A DNA stretch of 64,000 bases from Streptomyces sp. V2I9 (GTDB lineage: Bacteria; Actinomycetota; Actinomycetes; Streptomycetales; Streptomycetaceae): contig NZ_JAUSZJ010000002.1 of assembly GCF_030817475.1 (NCBI RefSeq), forward strand, positions 6,338,626-6,402,625, written 5' to 3'. The position numbers and the translations under genes were made by a program. Numbering within the stretch: position 1 is the stretch's first letter; every line of letters begins with the position of its first letter. Shown in pieces: positions 45,055-53,330 of this stretch. The notes beneath the pieces were generated by a model. The model ran no database searches and was not told the origin of the DNA. It saw nothing but the letters and a program-made list of their open reading frames with translations.

Positions 45055-46009
45055 ACACCGCGGGGCCGGACCCCGTTCGGCCCACCAGCGCCGCCGCCTC
45101 CCGCGCGCAGCCCCAGGCCACGGTCACGCCCGCGCCGCCGTGCCCGTAGTTGTGCACGAGCAGACCGCCTCCCGGCAGCGCCTCCGCCTCGATCCGCACC
45201 CCGGCCCCCCGTGCCGGACGCAGCCCCACCAGGTGGCCGAGCACCCGCGCCCCGGCGATCTCCGGCCGGATCCGCGCACACCGTGCCACGATCTCCCGAG
45301 CGGTCTCCGGGGCGGGCTCGGTGCGCGGATCGTCCGCCTCGGCCGTACCGCCGAGCACCAGCCGCCCCGGCTGCGGGAAGAAGTACGTCGTCGCGGCCGA
45401 CGCGGGATCCGCTTCGGTGTACCACTCCTCGATCCCCGGGTTCTCCACCGTGACCAACTGCCCCCGCACCGGCCGCACCCCGGCGTCGGGCACCAGTTCG
45501 CGCGCCCCGAGTCCCGTGCAGTTCACCACCACCGGGCTCTCCTCCGCCGCCTCACCGAACCCCGACACCGCCCGCCGCTCCACCGAGCCGCCCGCCGCCA
45601 CGAGCCGCCGCTCCAGCCACGCCAGGTGGACCGGCATGTCCAGCAGCGGCAGCGTCACCCGCAGCCCCTCGGCCACCTCCACCGCGTCCTTCAGCCCCGC
45701 CGCCCACGGCCCGAGCGCCGTGAGCCGCTCCCCGCCGTGCAGCCCCGCCACCAGCCGTACGCCGGTCTCCTCCGGGGCGGCGGCCAGCCCCTCGTACACC
45801 GCCAGCGTCTCCAGCGACCAGGCGCCCACCCGCTCCGCCGGCTCGATCCGGTACGGCCACCACAGGGCGCCCGCCACCGCCGACGTCGTGGCCCCGGCCG
45901 GATCGCGGGACCGGACCCGCACCCGCAGCCCGCGCTCCGCCAGCGTCACGGCGGTGGTGAGACCGACGACGCCGCCGCCCACCACGATCACGTCCGGCAT
46001 CCCGGTCAC
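45053..46009 (-). CDS. FAD-dependent D-amino-acid oxidase-like protein
   Basis: 318 residues, GTG at 46009 with GGAGG six bases upstream. FAD dinucleotide motif VIVVGGGVVGLTTAVTLAERG at about residues 7-27. Further DAAO-family stretches are GATTSAVAGALWWPYR, VVNCTGLGARELVPD, VRPVRGQLVTVENPG and HNYGHGGAGVTVAWG near the C-terminus, the second FAD contact. Size matches eukaryote-type DAAO (~320-345). It oxidatively deaminates D-amino acids to keto acids with hydrogen peroxide. Cytoplasmic. Its terminator is formed from the 22-bp duplication. Confidence 0.92.
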   Translation of the reverse strand: MTGMPDVIVVGGGVVGLTTAVTLAERGLRVRVRSRDPAGATTSAVAGALWWPYRIEPAERVGAWSLETLAVYEGLAAAPEETGVRLVAGLHGGERLTALGPWAAGLKDAVEVAEGLRVTLPLLDMPVHLAWLERRLVAAGGSVERRAVSGFGEAAEESPVVVNCTGLGARELVPDAGVRPVRGQLVTVENPGIEEWYTEADPASAATTYFFPQPGRLVLGGTAEADDPRTEPAPETAREIVARCARIRPEIAGARVLGHLVGLRPARGAGVRIEAEALPGGGLLVHNYGHGGAGVTVAWGCAREAAALVGRTGSGPAV

Positions 46010-46109
46010 CCCTGTCCTCCCGGCCCGCGTCCCTCGCTGCCCGGACGCTAACCGAACGGGAAGCCCCGAGCCAGGGCCGGCAGGGAGCGAAGGCGCCGGG
46101 CGTCGCGGC

Positions 46110-46115
46110 TAGGAT
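46110..46115 (+). promoter_or_regulatory. -10 box before the second ABC-F gene
   Basis: TAGGAT ends 10 bases before the ATG at 46126, giving a leader of only a few bases; no clear Shine-Dalgarno site. Confidence 0.4.
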
Positions 46116-46125
46116 CGGCACCCTG

Positions 46126-47763
46126 ATGACTGCCACTCTCGTCGCCAAGGACCTCGCCGCCGGACACGGCGACCGCACGCTCTTCGCCGGGCTCGACCTC
46201 GTCGTCGCCCCCGGGGACGTGATCGGTCTCGTCGGAGCCAACGGCGCGGGGAAGTCCTCGCTGCTCCGCCTGCTCGCCGGACTCGACCGCCCGGAGGAGG
46301 GCGAGCTGCGGCTCTCCCCGCCCACCGCCACTGTGGGCCACCTCCCGCAGGAGCCCGAGCGCCGGGCCGGCGAGACCGTGGGCGCGTTCCTGGCCCGCCG
46401 CACCGGCGTCGCCGACGCCCAGCGCACCATGGACGAGGCCACCGAGGCCCTCGTCGCGGGCGCTCCGGGCGCGGACGACGCGTACTCCGAGGCCCTGGAG
46501 CGCTGGCTCGCCCTCGGTGGCGCGGACCTGGAGGAGCGGGCCGGGCAGGTCGCCGCCGAGCTGGGGCTGACCGTGGGCCTCGACCGGCCGATGACCGCGC
46601 TCTCCGGCGGCCAGGCGGCCCGCGCCGGTCTCGCCTCGCTCCTGCTCTCCCGTTACGACGTCTTCCTCCTCGACGAGCCCACCAACGACCTCGACCTCGA
46701 CGGCCTGGAGCGCCTGGAGCGTTTCGTCTCCGGCCTCCGCGCGGGCACCGTCGTCATCAGCCACGACCGCGAGTTCCTGATGCGTACGGTCACCAAGGTG
46801 CTGGAACTGGACCTCGCCCAGCAGCAGATCACCCTGTACGGCGGTGGCTACGCGGCCTACCTGGAGGAGCGGGAGACGGCCCGGCGGCACGCCCGCGAGG
46901 AGTACGAGGAGTACGCCGACAAGAAGGCGTCCCTCGAAGCGCGCGGCCACATGCAGCGCTCCTGGATGGACAAGGGCGTCAAGAACGCCCGGCGCAAGGC
47001 CACCGACGGCGACAAGCTCGGCCGCAACGCCCGCAGCGAGGCCAGCGAGAAGCAGGCCGCCAAGGCCCGTCAGACCCAGCGCATGATCGAACGTCTCGAC
47101 GTCGTGGAGGAGCCCCGCAAGGAGTGGGAGCTGCGGATGGAGATCGCCTCCGCCCCGCGCTCCGGCTCCGTGGTCGCAACCCTGCGCGACGCCCGCGTGG
47201 TGCGCGGAGACTTCACCTTCGGCCCGGCCTCGCTCCAGATCGACTGGGCGGACCGGGTCGCCATCACCGGGGCCAACGGTGCCGGCAAGTCCACGCTGCT
47301 CGCCGCCCTGCTGGAACGGCTGCCCCTGGACTCCGGTCATGCCGCGCTCGGTTCGGGCGTCGTCGTCGGCGAGGTGGACCAGGCCCGCAAGCTGTTCCTC
47401 GGCGCGCAGTCCCTGCTGGACGCGTTCTGCGCGGCCGTGCCCGACACGCAGCCGGCCGAAGTGCGCACTTTGCTCGCCAAGTTCGGGCTCCGCGCGGACC
47501 ATGTGACGCGCCCCGCGACCAGTCTGTCGCCGGGGGAACGCACCCGCGCGGCCCTCGCGCTGCTCCAGGGCCGGGGCGTCAACCTCCTGGTGCTCGACGA
47601 GCCGACGAACCATCTGGACCTGCCCGCCATCGAGCAGCTGGAGGCGGCCCTGGAGACGTACACGGGCACGCTCCTGCTGGTCACGCACGACCGGCGGATG
47701 CTGGAGGCGGTCCGCACGAACCGCCGCATCGAGGTGGCGGGCGGTCAGGTCAAGGAGATCTGA
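46126..47763 (+). CDS. ABC-F ATPase (second copy in the window)
   Basis: 545 residues, two ABC cassettes without membrane segments: GANGAGKSSLL near residue 39 and GANGAGKSTLL near 383, signatures LSGGQAARAGL and LSPGERTRAAL (the second is degenerate, SPGE for SGGE), and DEPTNDLD / DEPTNHLD. The ~95-residue linker (YADKKASLEARGHMQRSWMD and so on) is rich in Lys and Arg, as expected for contact with tRNA and the peptidyl-transferase centre. A translation-factor or antibiotic-protection role is likely. Only ~35% similar in feel to the copy at 21 kb. Its stop codon is the first base triplet of a 19-bp triple repeat. Confidence 0.9.
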   Translation: MTATLVAKDLAAGHGDRTLFAGLDLVVAPGDVIGLVGANGAGKSSLLRLLAGLDRPEEGELRLSPPTATVGHLPQEPERRAGETVGAFLARRTGVADAQRTMDEATEALVAGAPGADDAYSEALERWLALGGADLEERAGQVAAELGLTVGLDRPMTALSGGQAARAGLASLLLSRYDVFLLDEPTNDLDLDGLERLERFVSGLRAGTVVISHDREFLMRTVTKVLELDLAQQQITLYGGGYAAYLEERETARRHAREEYEEYADKKASLEARGHMQRSWMDKGVKNARRKATDGDKLGRNARSEASEKQAAKARQTQRMIERLDVVEEPRKEWELRMEIASAPRSGSVVATLRDARVVRGDFTFGPASLQIDWADRVAITGANGAGKSTLLAALLERLPLDSGHAALGSGVVVGEVDQARKLFLGAQSLLDAFCAAVPDTQPAEVRTLLAKFGLRADHVTRPATSLSPGERTRAALALLQGRGVNLLVLDEPTNHLDLPAIEQLEAALETYTGTLLLVTHDRRMLEAVRTNRRIEVAGGQVKEI

Positions 47764-47817
47764 GCGCGGCCACGAGGTCTGAGCGCGGCCACGAGGTCTG
47801 AGCGCGGCCACGAGGTC
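47761..47817 (+). repeat. Three exact 19-bp repeats, each starting with TGA
   Basis: TGAGCGCGGCCACGAGGTC occurs at 47761, 47780 and 47799 without a gap; a degenerate fourth copy follows. The first TGA is the ABC-F stop codon. Because 19 is not a multiple of three, the three TGAs fall in all three reading frames. Confidence 0.95.
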
Positions 47818-47937
47818 TGCGCTCGGTCACGGGGCCGCGTGCGGACCGCACCCCCACCGCCGTGACCACCGCAGCCCCCCTTCGCCCCCGACGGAACGGG
47901 AGGCAAGCCGTCCGCGGCCCGTCACCGAGCAAGCGAG

Positions 47938-47970
47938 CGGGGGCGGCCCGCACACGGCGGCCCGCCCCCG
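47938..47970 (-). terminator. Terminator of tex
   Basis: 9-bp perfect stem CGGGGGCGG (47938-47946) with its complement (47962-47970), loop 15 nt, 14 bases beyond the tex stop. Confidence 0.65.
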
Positions 47971-47983
47971 AAGGCCCCGGGGC

Positions 47984-50395
47984 TCAGCGCCCCCGGCCGC
48001 CGCCGCCCGGCTTCGGGTCGGTGAGGCCGGCCCGCCGCAGGGCGTCCGCCATCGCGCTGTTCGCCGGGGTCGGAGCGCCCTGGCCGCCCTGACGTGCCCC
48101 GCCACCGCCGCGCCGGTCCCGGCCGCCGCCGGACCCCTGGCCCTGGCGCTGCTTCGGCGGACGGCCGCCCCGCTCACCACGGCCCTGCCCGCCGCCGGGG
48201 CCGCCGCCCGCACCGGGCTCGTCGTCGAGCCGCAGCGACAGCGAGATCCGCTTGCGCTGCACATCGACGTCCATGACCTTGACCTTCACGATGTCCCCGG
48301 GCTTCACGACGTCGCGCGGGTCCTTCACGAACGTCTTCGACAGCGCCGACACGTGTACCAGTCCGTCCTGGTGGACGCCGACATCGACGAATGCCCCGAA
48401 CGCGGCCACGTTCGTCACGACGCCCTCCAGCACCATGCCCGGCTCCAGGTCGCCGATCTTCTCGACGCCCTCCTTGAAGGTCGCCGTGCGGAACGCCGGG
48501 CGCGGGTCGCGCCCCGGCTTCTCCAGCTCCTTGAGGATGTCCGTCACGGTCGGCAGTCCGAACATGTCGTCCACGAAGTCCGCCGCGCGCAGCGCCCGCA
48601 GCGCCTCCGTGTTGCCGATCAGCGAGGCCACCTCGCCGCCCGCGCTCTTCTCCATCCTCCGTACCACCGGGTACGCCTCGGGGTGCACGCTGGAACCGTC
48701 GAGCGGGTCGTCGCCGCCCCGGATCCGGAGGAAGCCCGCGCACTGCTCGTACGCCTTCGGGCCGAGCCGTGCCACGTCCTTGAGCGCCTTGCGGGAGCGG
48801 AAGGGGCCGTGGGCGTCCCGGTGCGCGACGATGTTCTCCGCCAGCCCCGAGCTGATGCCCGAAACCCGCGAAAGCAGCGGTGCGGACGCGGTGTTGACGT
48901 CCACGCCGACACCGTTCACACAGTCCTCGACGACCGCGTCCAGCGAACGGGAGAGCTTCACCTCGGACAGGTCGTGCTGGTACTGGCCGACGCCGATCGA
49001 CTTCGGGTCGATCTTCACCAGCTCGGCCAGCGGGTCCTGGAGCCGCCGGGCGATCGAGACGGCACCGCGCAACGACACGTCCATGTCGGGCAGTTCCTGC
49101 GAGGCGAACGCGGAGGCGGAGTACACCGAGGCGCCCGCCTCCGAGACCATCACCTTGGTGAGCTTCAACTCCGGGTGCTTGTCGATCAGTTCACCGGCGA
49201 GCTTGTCCGTCTCACGGGACGCCGTGCCGTTGCCGATCGCGATCAGATCGACCGCGTGCTCCTTCGCGAGGTGCGCGAGCTTCACCAGCGCCTGGTCCCA
49301 CCTGTTGGCGGGCACATGCGGGTGGATCACATCGGTGGCCACCACCTTGCCGGTCGCGTCGACGACCGCGACCTTCACCCCCGTACGGAAACCGGGGTCC
49401 AGGCCGAGCGTGGCGCGGGTCCCGGCCGGGGCGGCGAGCAGCAGATCGCGCAGGTTCGACGCGAAGACCCGCACCGCCTCGTCCTCCGCCGCCGTGCGCA
49501 GCCGCTGCCGCAGGTCGATGCCGAGGTGTACCTGGATGCGGGTCCGCCAGGCCCAACGCACCGTGTCCGTCAGCCACTTGTCACCGGGGCGTCCCCGGTC
49601 CGCGACGCCGAAGCGGCGGGCGATCATGTTCTCGTACGAGGACGGGCCCGGCTGCTCCGAAGCCTCGGGCGCGTCCGGCTCCAGGGCCAGGTCGAGCACG
49701 TTCTCCTTCTCGCCGCGCAGCATCGCCAGGACCCGGTGCGAGGGCAGTGCGGTGAACGGCTCCGCGAAGTCGAAGTAGTCGGCGAACTTCGCGCCCGCCT
49801 CCTCCTGGCCGTCGCGCACCTTCGCCGCCAGCCGGCCGCGCGTCCACATGCGCTCACGCAGTTCGCCGGTCAGGTCGGCGTCCTCCGAGAACCGCTCGGT
49901 GAGGATCGCGCGGGCCCCCTCCAGGGCGGCCGCCGCGTCCGCGACACCCTTGTCGCCGTCCACGAACGCGGCGGCGGCCGTGAGCGGGTCGGCCGAGGGA
50001 TCGCCGAGCAGGCCGTCCGCGAGCGGTTCGAGCCCCGCCTCGCGGGCGATCTGCGCCTTCGTCCGCCGCTTCGGCTTGAACGGCAGGTAGATGTCCTCCA
50101 GGCGCGCCTTCGTCTCGGCGGCCCGGATGCTCGCCTCCAACGCCTCGTCGAGCTTGCCCTGTTCGCGTACGGAGTCGAGGATCGCCGCACGGCGCTCCTC
50201 CAGTTCCCGCAGATAGCGCAGCCGTTCCTCCAGCGTGCGCAGCTGCGCATCGTCGAGGGATTCGGTCGCCTCCTTGCGGTAGCGCGCGATGAACGGCACG
50301 GTCGATCCGCCGTCGAGCAGCTCGACGGCCGCCCTGACCTGTCGCTCACGTACGCCGAGCTCCTCGGCGATCCTGCCTTCGATGGACGTCGTCAC
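47984..50395 (-). CDS. tex: Tex-family RNA-binding transcription accessory protein
   Basis: 803 residues, GTG start. The Tex architecture is complete: N-terminal helical region (SIEGRIAEELGVRERQVRAAVELLDGGSTVPFIARYRKE), a YqgF/RuvC-like domain (ATLGLDPGFRTGVKVAVVDATGKVV), helix-hairpin-helix motifs (SGISSGLAENIVAHRDAHGPFRSRKALKDV) and a C-terminal S1 domain (EPGMVLEGVVTNVAAFGAFVDVGVHQDGLVHVSALS), then a Gly/Arg-rich tail of ~80 residues. Tex binds RNA and RNA polymerase and affects gene expression broadly. The RGG-like tail is longer than in E. coli Tex and may add RNA affinity. Confidence 0.96.
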   Translation of the reverse strand: MTTSIEGRIAEELGVRERQVRAAVELLDGGSTVPFIARYRKEATESLDDAQLRTLEERLRYLRELEERRAAILDSVREQGKLDEALEASIRAAETKARLEDIYLPFKPKRRTKAQIAREAGLEPLADGLLGDPSADPLTAAAAFVDGDKGVADAAAALEGARAILTERFSEDADLTGELRERMWTRGRLAAKVRDGQEEAGAKFADYFDFAEPFTALPSHRVLAMLRGEKENVLDLALEPDAPEASEQPGPSSYENMIARRFGVADRGRPGDKWLTDTVRWAWRTRIQVHLGIDLRQRLRTAAEDEAVRVFASNLRDLLLAAPAGTRATLGLDPGFRTGVKVAVVDATGKVVATDVIHPHVPANRWDQALVKLAHLAKEHAVDLIAIGNGTASRETDKLAGELIDKHPELKLTKVMVSEAGASVYSASAFASQELPDMDVSLRGAVSIARRLQDPLAELVKIDPKSIGVGQYQHDLSEVKLSRSLDAVVEDCVNGVGVDVNTASAPLLSRVSGISSGLAENIVAHRDAHGPFRSRKALKDVARLGPKAYEQCAGFLRIRGGDDPLDGSSVHPEAYPVVRRMEKSAGGEVASLIGNTEALRALRAADFVDDMFGLPTVTDILKELEKPGRDPRPAFRTATFKEGVEKIGDLEPGMVLEGVVTNVAAFGAFVDVGVHQDGLVHVSALSKTFVKDPRDVVKPGDIVKVKVMDVDVQRKRISLSLRLDDEPGAGGGPGGGQGRGERGGRPPKQRQGQGSGGGRDRRGGGGARQGGQGAPTPANSAMADALRRAGLTDPKPGGGGRGR

Positions 50396-50538
50396 GGTTT
50401 TCCCGACTCGCCTTCTCGTACTGGCTGTGCTGGCCGTGCTCGGTCCCGATGAGCACGTTCTTGCTGTGCCGGGGGCATCCCCCGCGCCTGCATTGTGCCG
50501 CGTGGCCGGGGGGTGTGTCGCGTGACCTCGGGCGACAC

Positions 50539-50573
50539 GCCCGGGGCCCGGCGGCGCGGGCCGGGCCCCGGGC
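50539..50573 (-). terminator. Terminator of the SCO6745-like gene
   Basis: Perfect 14-bp stem, GCCCGGGGCCCGGC (50539-50552) and its complement (50560-50573), loop 7 nt, 10 bases beyond the stop codon. Confidence 0.85.
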
Positions 50574-50582
50574 GGTGCGGGA

Positions 50583-51452
50583 TCAGCCCCGGCCGGTCAC
50601 GGACGCGGGGAAGGCTCCGGCCGCCGCGGCCGTGAAGAGGAAGCCGCGCGCCAGCTCGGTCAGCCGCTCCACGCCGTCCGCGCCCAGGTGCTCGTACGGG
50701 GCGACGTCCATGCGGTCCGTCGCCTCCTCGACCTCCGCGCGCAGCGCCGTACCGGCGTCGGTCAGCGCCGGCTCCTCGCCCGGCTCCAGCAGCCCGCGTC
50801 CCCGCAGCCGCTCGCACGCCGCCTCCCAGTCGGTGCGGCGCCAGCCGCGGGAGGCGAGGATCCAGCGGATCGCCATGCCCTTGCCGGTGGCCGTGTGGCT
50901 GACCAGCGACTCCAGCGGGTCCAGGCCGGCCGCGAGCAGCGCCGCGAGATGTGCGTCGCCCCGGTGCTCGCGCAGCAGCGTCGCCGCGTGCCAGAACGCC
51001 AGGTGCGGTTCCTCGGGCACCGGGAGATCCGCGTGCGCGGCGTACAGCGGGCGGGCGTGCGGGGTGCACGCCTCGGTGGCGCGCAGCGCGAGCCGGGCCG
51101 CCTCCGCCATCCCGTCGGAGGCGACGGCCTCCTCGCCGAGCAGGCGGCGCAGTGTCGAGTCCGCCGCCCGCAGGCGGGCTCCGAGGACCACGTCGGGGGA
51201 GGCGGTCTCCCAGACCGCGGGCACACAGCCGGCCACCAGCACCGGGTTGAAGTTGTAGAAGGTGGCGGTGACGGTGCCCGCCCCGACCGCGCCGAGCGCG
51301 GCGGCTCGGGTGGCGAAGTAGGCGGTGGCCGGATCCTCGATGCCGATCTTCGCCATCTCGGCGCCCAGGTCGGGCGAGAAGAAGACGCAGGAGTGCAGCG
51401 GGTTGACGGCGTTGTGGCAGCGGCGCTCCGCGCGGGCCGGGAGAGTAGTCAT
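50583..51452 (-). CDS. SCO6745-family protein
   Basis: 289 residues, ATG at 51452. Conserved family features are RCHNAVNPLHSCVFFSPDLGAEMAKIG, GAGTVTATFYNFNPVLVAGCVPAVW, ACTPHARPLYAAHADLPVPEEPHLAFWHAATLLREHRGDAHLAALL and a C-terminal winged-helix-like part. The name follows an S. coelicolor homologue as I recall it; the biochemical role is not known to me. Several invariant His residues (in RCHN, PLHS, HAATLLREHRGDAH) suggest an enzyme or metal/haem site. A 16-bp palindrome 10 bases upstream of the start is the likely operator. Confidence 0.8.
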   Translation of the reverse strand: MTTLPARAERRCHNAVNPLHSCVFFSPDLGAEMAKIGIEDPATAYFATRAAALGAVGAGTVTATFYNFNPVLVAGCVPAVWETASPDVVLGARLRAADSTLRRLLGEEAVASDGMAEAARLALRATEACTPHARPLYAAHADLPVPEEPHLAFWHAATLLREHRGDAHLAALLAAGLDPLESLVSHTATGKGMAIRWILASRGWRRTDWEAACERLRGRGLLEPGEEPALTDAGTALRAEVEEATDRMDVAPYEHLGADGVERLTELARGFLFTAAAAGAFPASVTGRG

Positions 51453-51462
51453 GCCAGAACGT

Positions 51463-51478
51463 TACCGACTGGTCGGTA
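51463..51478 (-). promoter_or_regulatory. TetR-like 16-bp palindrome
   Basis: TACCGAC-TG-GTCGGTA is a perfect inverted repeat lying 10 bases upstream of the SCO6745-like start codon and 122 bases upstream of the divergent AraC-like regulator gene. ACCGAC/GTCGGT half-sites are typical of TetR-family operators. No TetR gene is in the window. Confidence 0.65.
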
Positions 51479-51600
51479 CGACGTGGTACCCCTGGGGTGG
51501 CGGACGGCCTCACGCGGCGGCGGACCGTCGCGCCGTGGCGGGGCGATGGCAGGAAAGGTGGGGTATTCGTCATTGCGGCCGTCACCGCCCGCCGCCCAGG

Positions 51601-52620
51601 ATGGCGGACGTGCAGCAGCGAACCGTGCTCGTCGTCCTCTTCGACGGCGTCCAGAGCCTCGACGTGAGCGGCCCGATGGAGGTCTTCGCGGGCGCCTCGC
51701 GGGCGGCCGGGGTCTCCTACGGCCTGCGGACCGCGTCGCTCGACGGCGGCCCGGTCCGGGCCACCGGCGGCCTCACCCTGGTGCCCGACGGCGGACTCGC
51801 CGACGCGCCCGTACCGCACACGCTGCTGGTGCCCGGCGGACAGGGCACCCGTGGCTCCCATCCGGAGCTGACCGGCTGGCTGCGCGCGCACGCGCCCCTG
51901 GCGGAGCGGCTGGTCTCCGTGTGCACCGGGGCGCTGCTGCTGGCCGAGGCGGGTCTGCTGGACGGGCACCGGGTCACCACCCACTGGAACTACTGCGAGC
52001 GGCTCGCCCGTGACCACCCGGCCGTCCACGTCGACCCGGAACCGATCTTCGTACGGGACGGGAGGCTGGCCACCTCGGCGGGGGTCACCGCGGGCATCGA
52101 CCTCGCCCTCGCCCTCGTCGAGGAGGACCACGGGCGGGAGCTCGCGCTGACCATCGCCCGGCACCTCCTGGTGTTCCTGCGCCGCCCCGGCAACCAGGCC
52201 CAGTTCAGCACCCAGCTCAGCGCCCGGACCGCCCGGCGCGAACCGCTGCGCGAGGTCCAGCTCTGGATCGACCGGAACCCCGCCGCCGACCTCGCGGTCG
52301 ACACCCTCGCGGCCCGCGCCCGGCTCTCGCCCCGGCACTTCGCCCGCGCGTTCCGGGCGGAGACGGGGACGACACCGGGGCGGTACGTCGAGCACGTCCG
52401 CCTGGAGCACGCGCGGCGCCTCCTGGAGGACACCGCCGACGGCATCGAGCAGGTCGCCCGCGCCAGCGGATACGGCACGCCGGAGGCCATGCGCCGGGCC
52501 TTCGTGAAGACGCTCGCGGCGGCTCCGGCCGAGTACCGCCGCCGCTTCCGCACCCCTGCCCCGTACCCGGACGGTACGCGCCGACCCGCATCCGAACCGT
52601 ACGAGCGCACCCGAACCTGA
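51601..52620 (+). CDS. GlxA-type regulator: DJ-1/PfpI domain + AraC HTH
   Basis: 339 residues, ATG at 51601. A DJ-1/PfpI domain (about 8-175) retains the nucleophile-elbow Cys108 in VSVCTGALLL, then a two-helix AraC DNA-binding domain at about 215-320 (ADLAVDTLAARARLSPRHFARAFRAETGTTPGRYVEHVRLEHARRLLEDT and GIEQVARASGYGTPEAMRRAFVKTL, split by a short turn). It likely senses a small metabolite through the DJ-1 part. The DJ-1-only gene follows 55 bases downstream and is the probable target or partner. Confidence 0.9.
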   Translation: MADVQQRTVLVVLFDGVQSLDVSGPMEVFAGASRAAGVSYGLRTASLDGGPVRATGGLTLVPDGGLADAPVPHTLLVPGGQGTRGSHPELTGWLRAHAPLAERLVSVCTGALLLAEAGLLDGHRVTTHWNYCERLARDHPAVHVDPEPIFVRDGRLATSAGVTAGIDLALALVEEDHGRELALTIARHLLVFLRRPGNQAQFSTQLSARTARREPLREVQLWIDRNPAADLAVDTLAARARLSPRHFARAFRAETGTTPGRYVEHVRLEHARRLLEDTADGIEQVARASGYGTPEAMRRAFVKTLAAAPAEYRRRFRTPAPYPDGTRRPASEPYERTRT

Positions 52621-52675
52621 CCTGTACAAGCACCCGAGCCGCACCACCTGACCGACCGACAGAGAGGCCGTTCCC

Positions 52676-53311
52676 GTGCAGATCGCCATCGTGCTCTTCG
52701 ACCGTTTCACCGCCCTGGACGCGGTGGGCCCCTACGAGATCCTCAGCAGGGCCCCCGGAGCGGAGACCGTCTTCGTGGCCGAGCGGACCGGTCCGGTCCG
52801 CAACGACACCGGGAGCCTCGCCCTGGTCGCAGAGAGGACGCTCGCCGAGGTCCCGTCACCGGACGTGGTGATCGTGCCGGGCGGCCCCGGACAGAGCGAC
52901 CAGATGGAGAACGAGACCTTGCTCGGCTGGCTGCGTACGGCAGACGCCGCCACCACCTGGACGACCTCGGTCTGCACCGGATCGCTGCTGCTGGCCGCCG
53001 CCGGACTGCTCACGGGCCGCCGGGCCACCTCGCACTGGCTGGCGCTGGAGGTGCTGAAGGAGTTCGACGCCGAGCCCACCGGGGAACGTGTCGTCCTCGA
53101 CGGCAAGTACGTCACCGCCGCCGGGGTCTCCTCCGGCATCGACATGGGGCTGACCCTGCTCGGCCGGATCGCGGGCGACGACGTGGCGCGCTCGGTGCAA
53201 CTGCTCACGGAGTACGACCCGCAGCCGCCCTACGACAGCGGCTCGCCCGAGAAGGCCCCGGCGGCCCTCGTCGAGGAGTGGCGGGCCAGGAGCCGCCACA
53301 GCACGCGGTAG
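52676..53311 (+). CDS. DJ-1/PfpI-family protein (isonitrile-hydratase-like)
   Basis: 211 residues, GTG start after a GAGAGAGGCC site. QIAIVLFDRFTALDAVGPYEIL at the N-terminus and TTSVCTGSLLLAAAGLLTGRRATSHW with Cys100 resemble isonitrile hydratase InhA and related DJ-1 enzymes; the Asp/Glu in the first motif (ALDAVGPYE) holds the Cys thiolate. Its substrate may be an isonitrile or a reactive aldehyde. Co-transcribed with the GlxA-type regulator. Confidence 0.87.
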   Translation: MQIAIVLFDRFTALDAVGPYEILSRAPGAETVFVAERTGPVRNDTGSLALVAERTLAEVPSPDVVIVPGGPGQSDQMENETLLGWLRTADAATTWTTSVCTGSLLLAAAGLLTGRRATSHWLALEVLKEFDAEPTGERVVLDGKYVTAAGVSSGIDMGLTLLGRIAGDDVARSVQLLTEYDPQPPYDSGSPEKAPAALVEEWRARSRHSTR

Positions 53312-53330
53312 CCCCGGTCCGTACGCCGCG

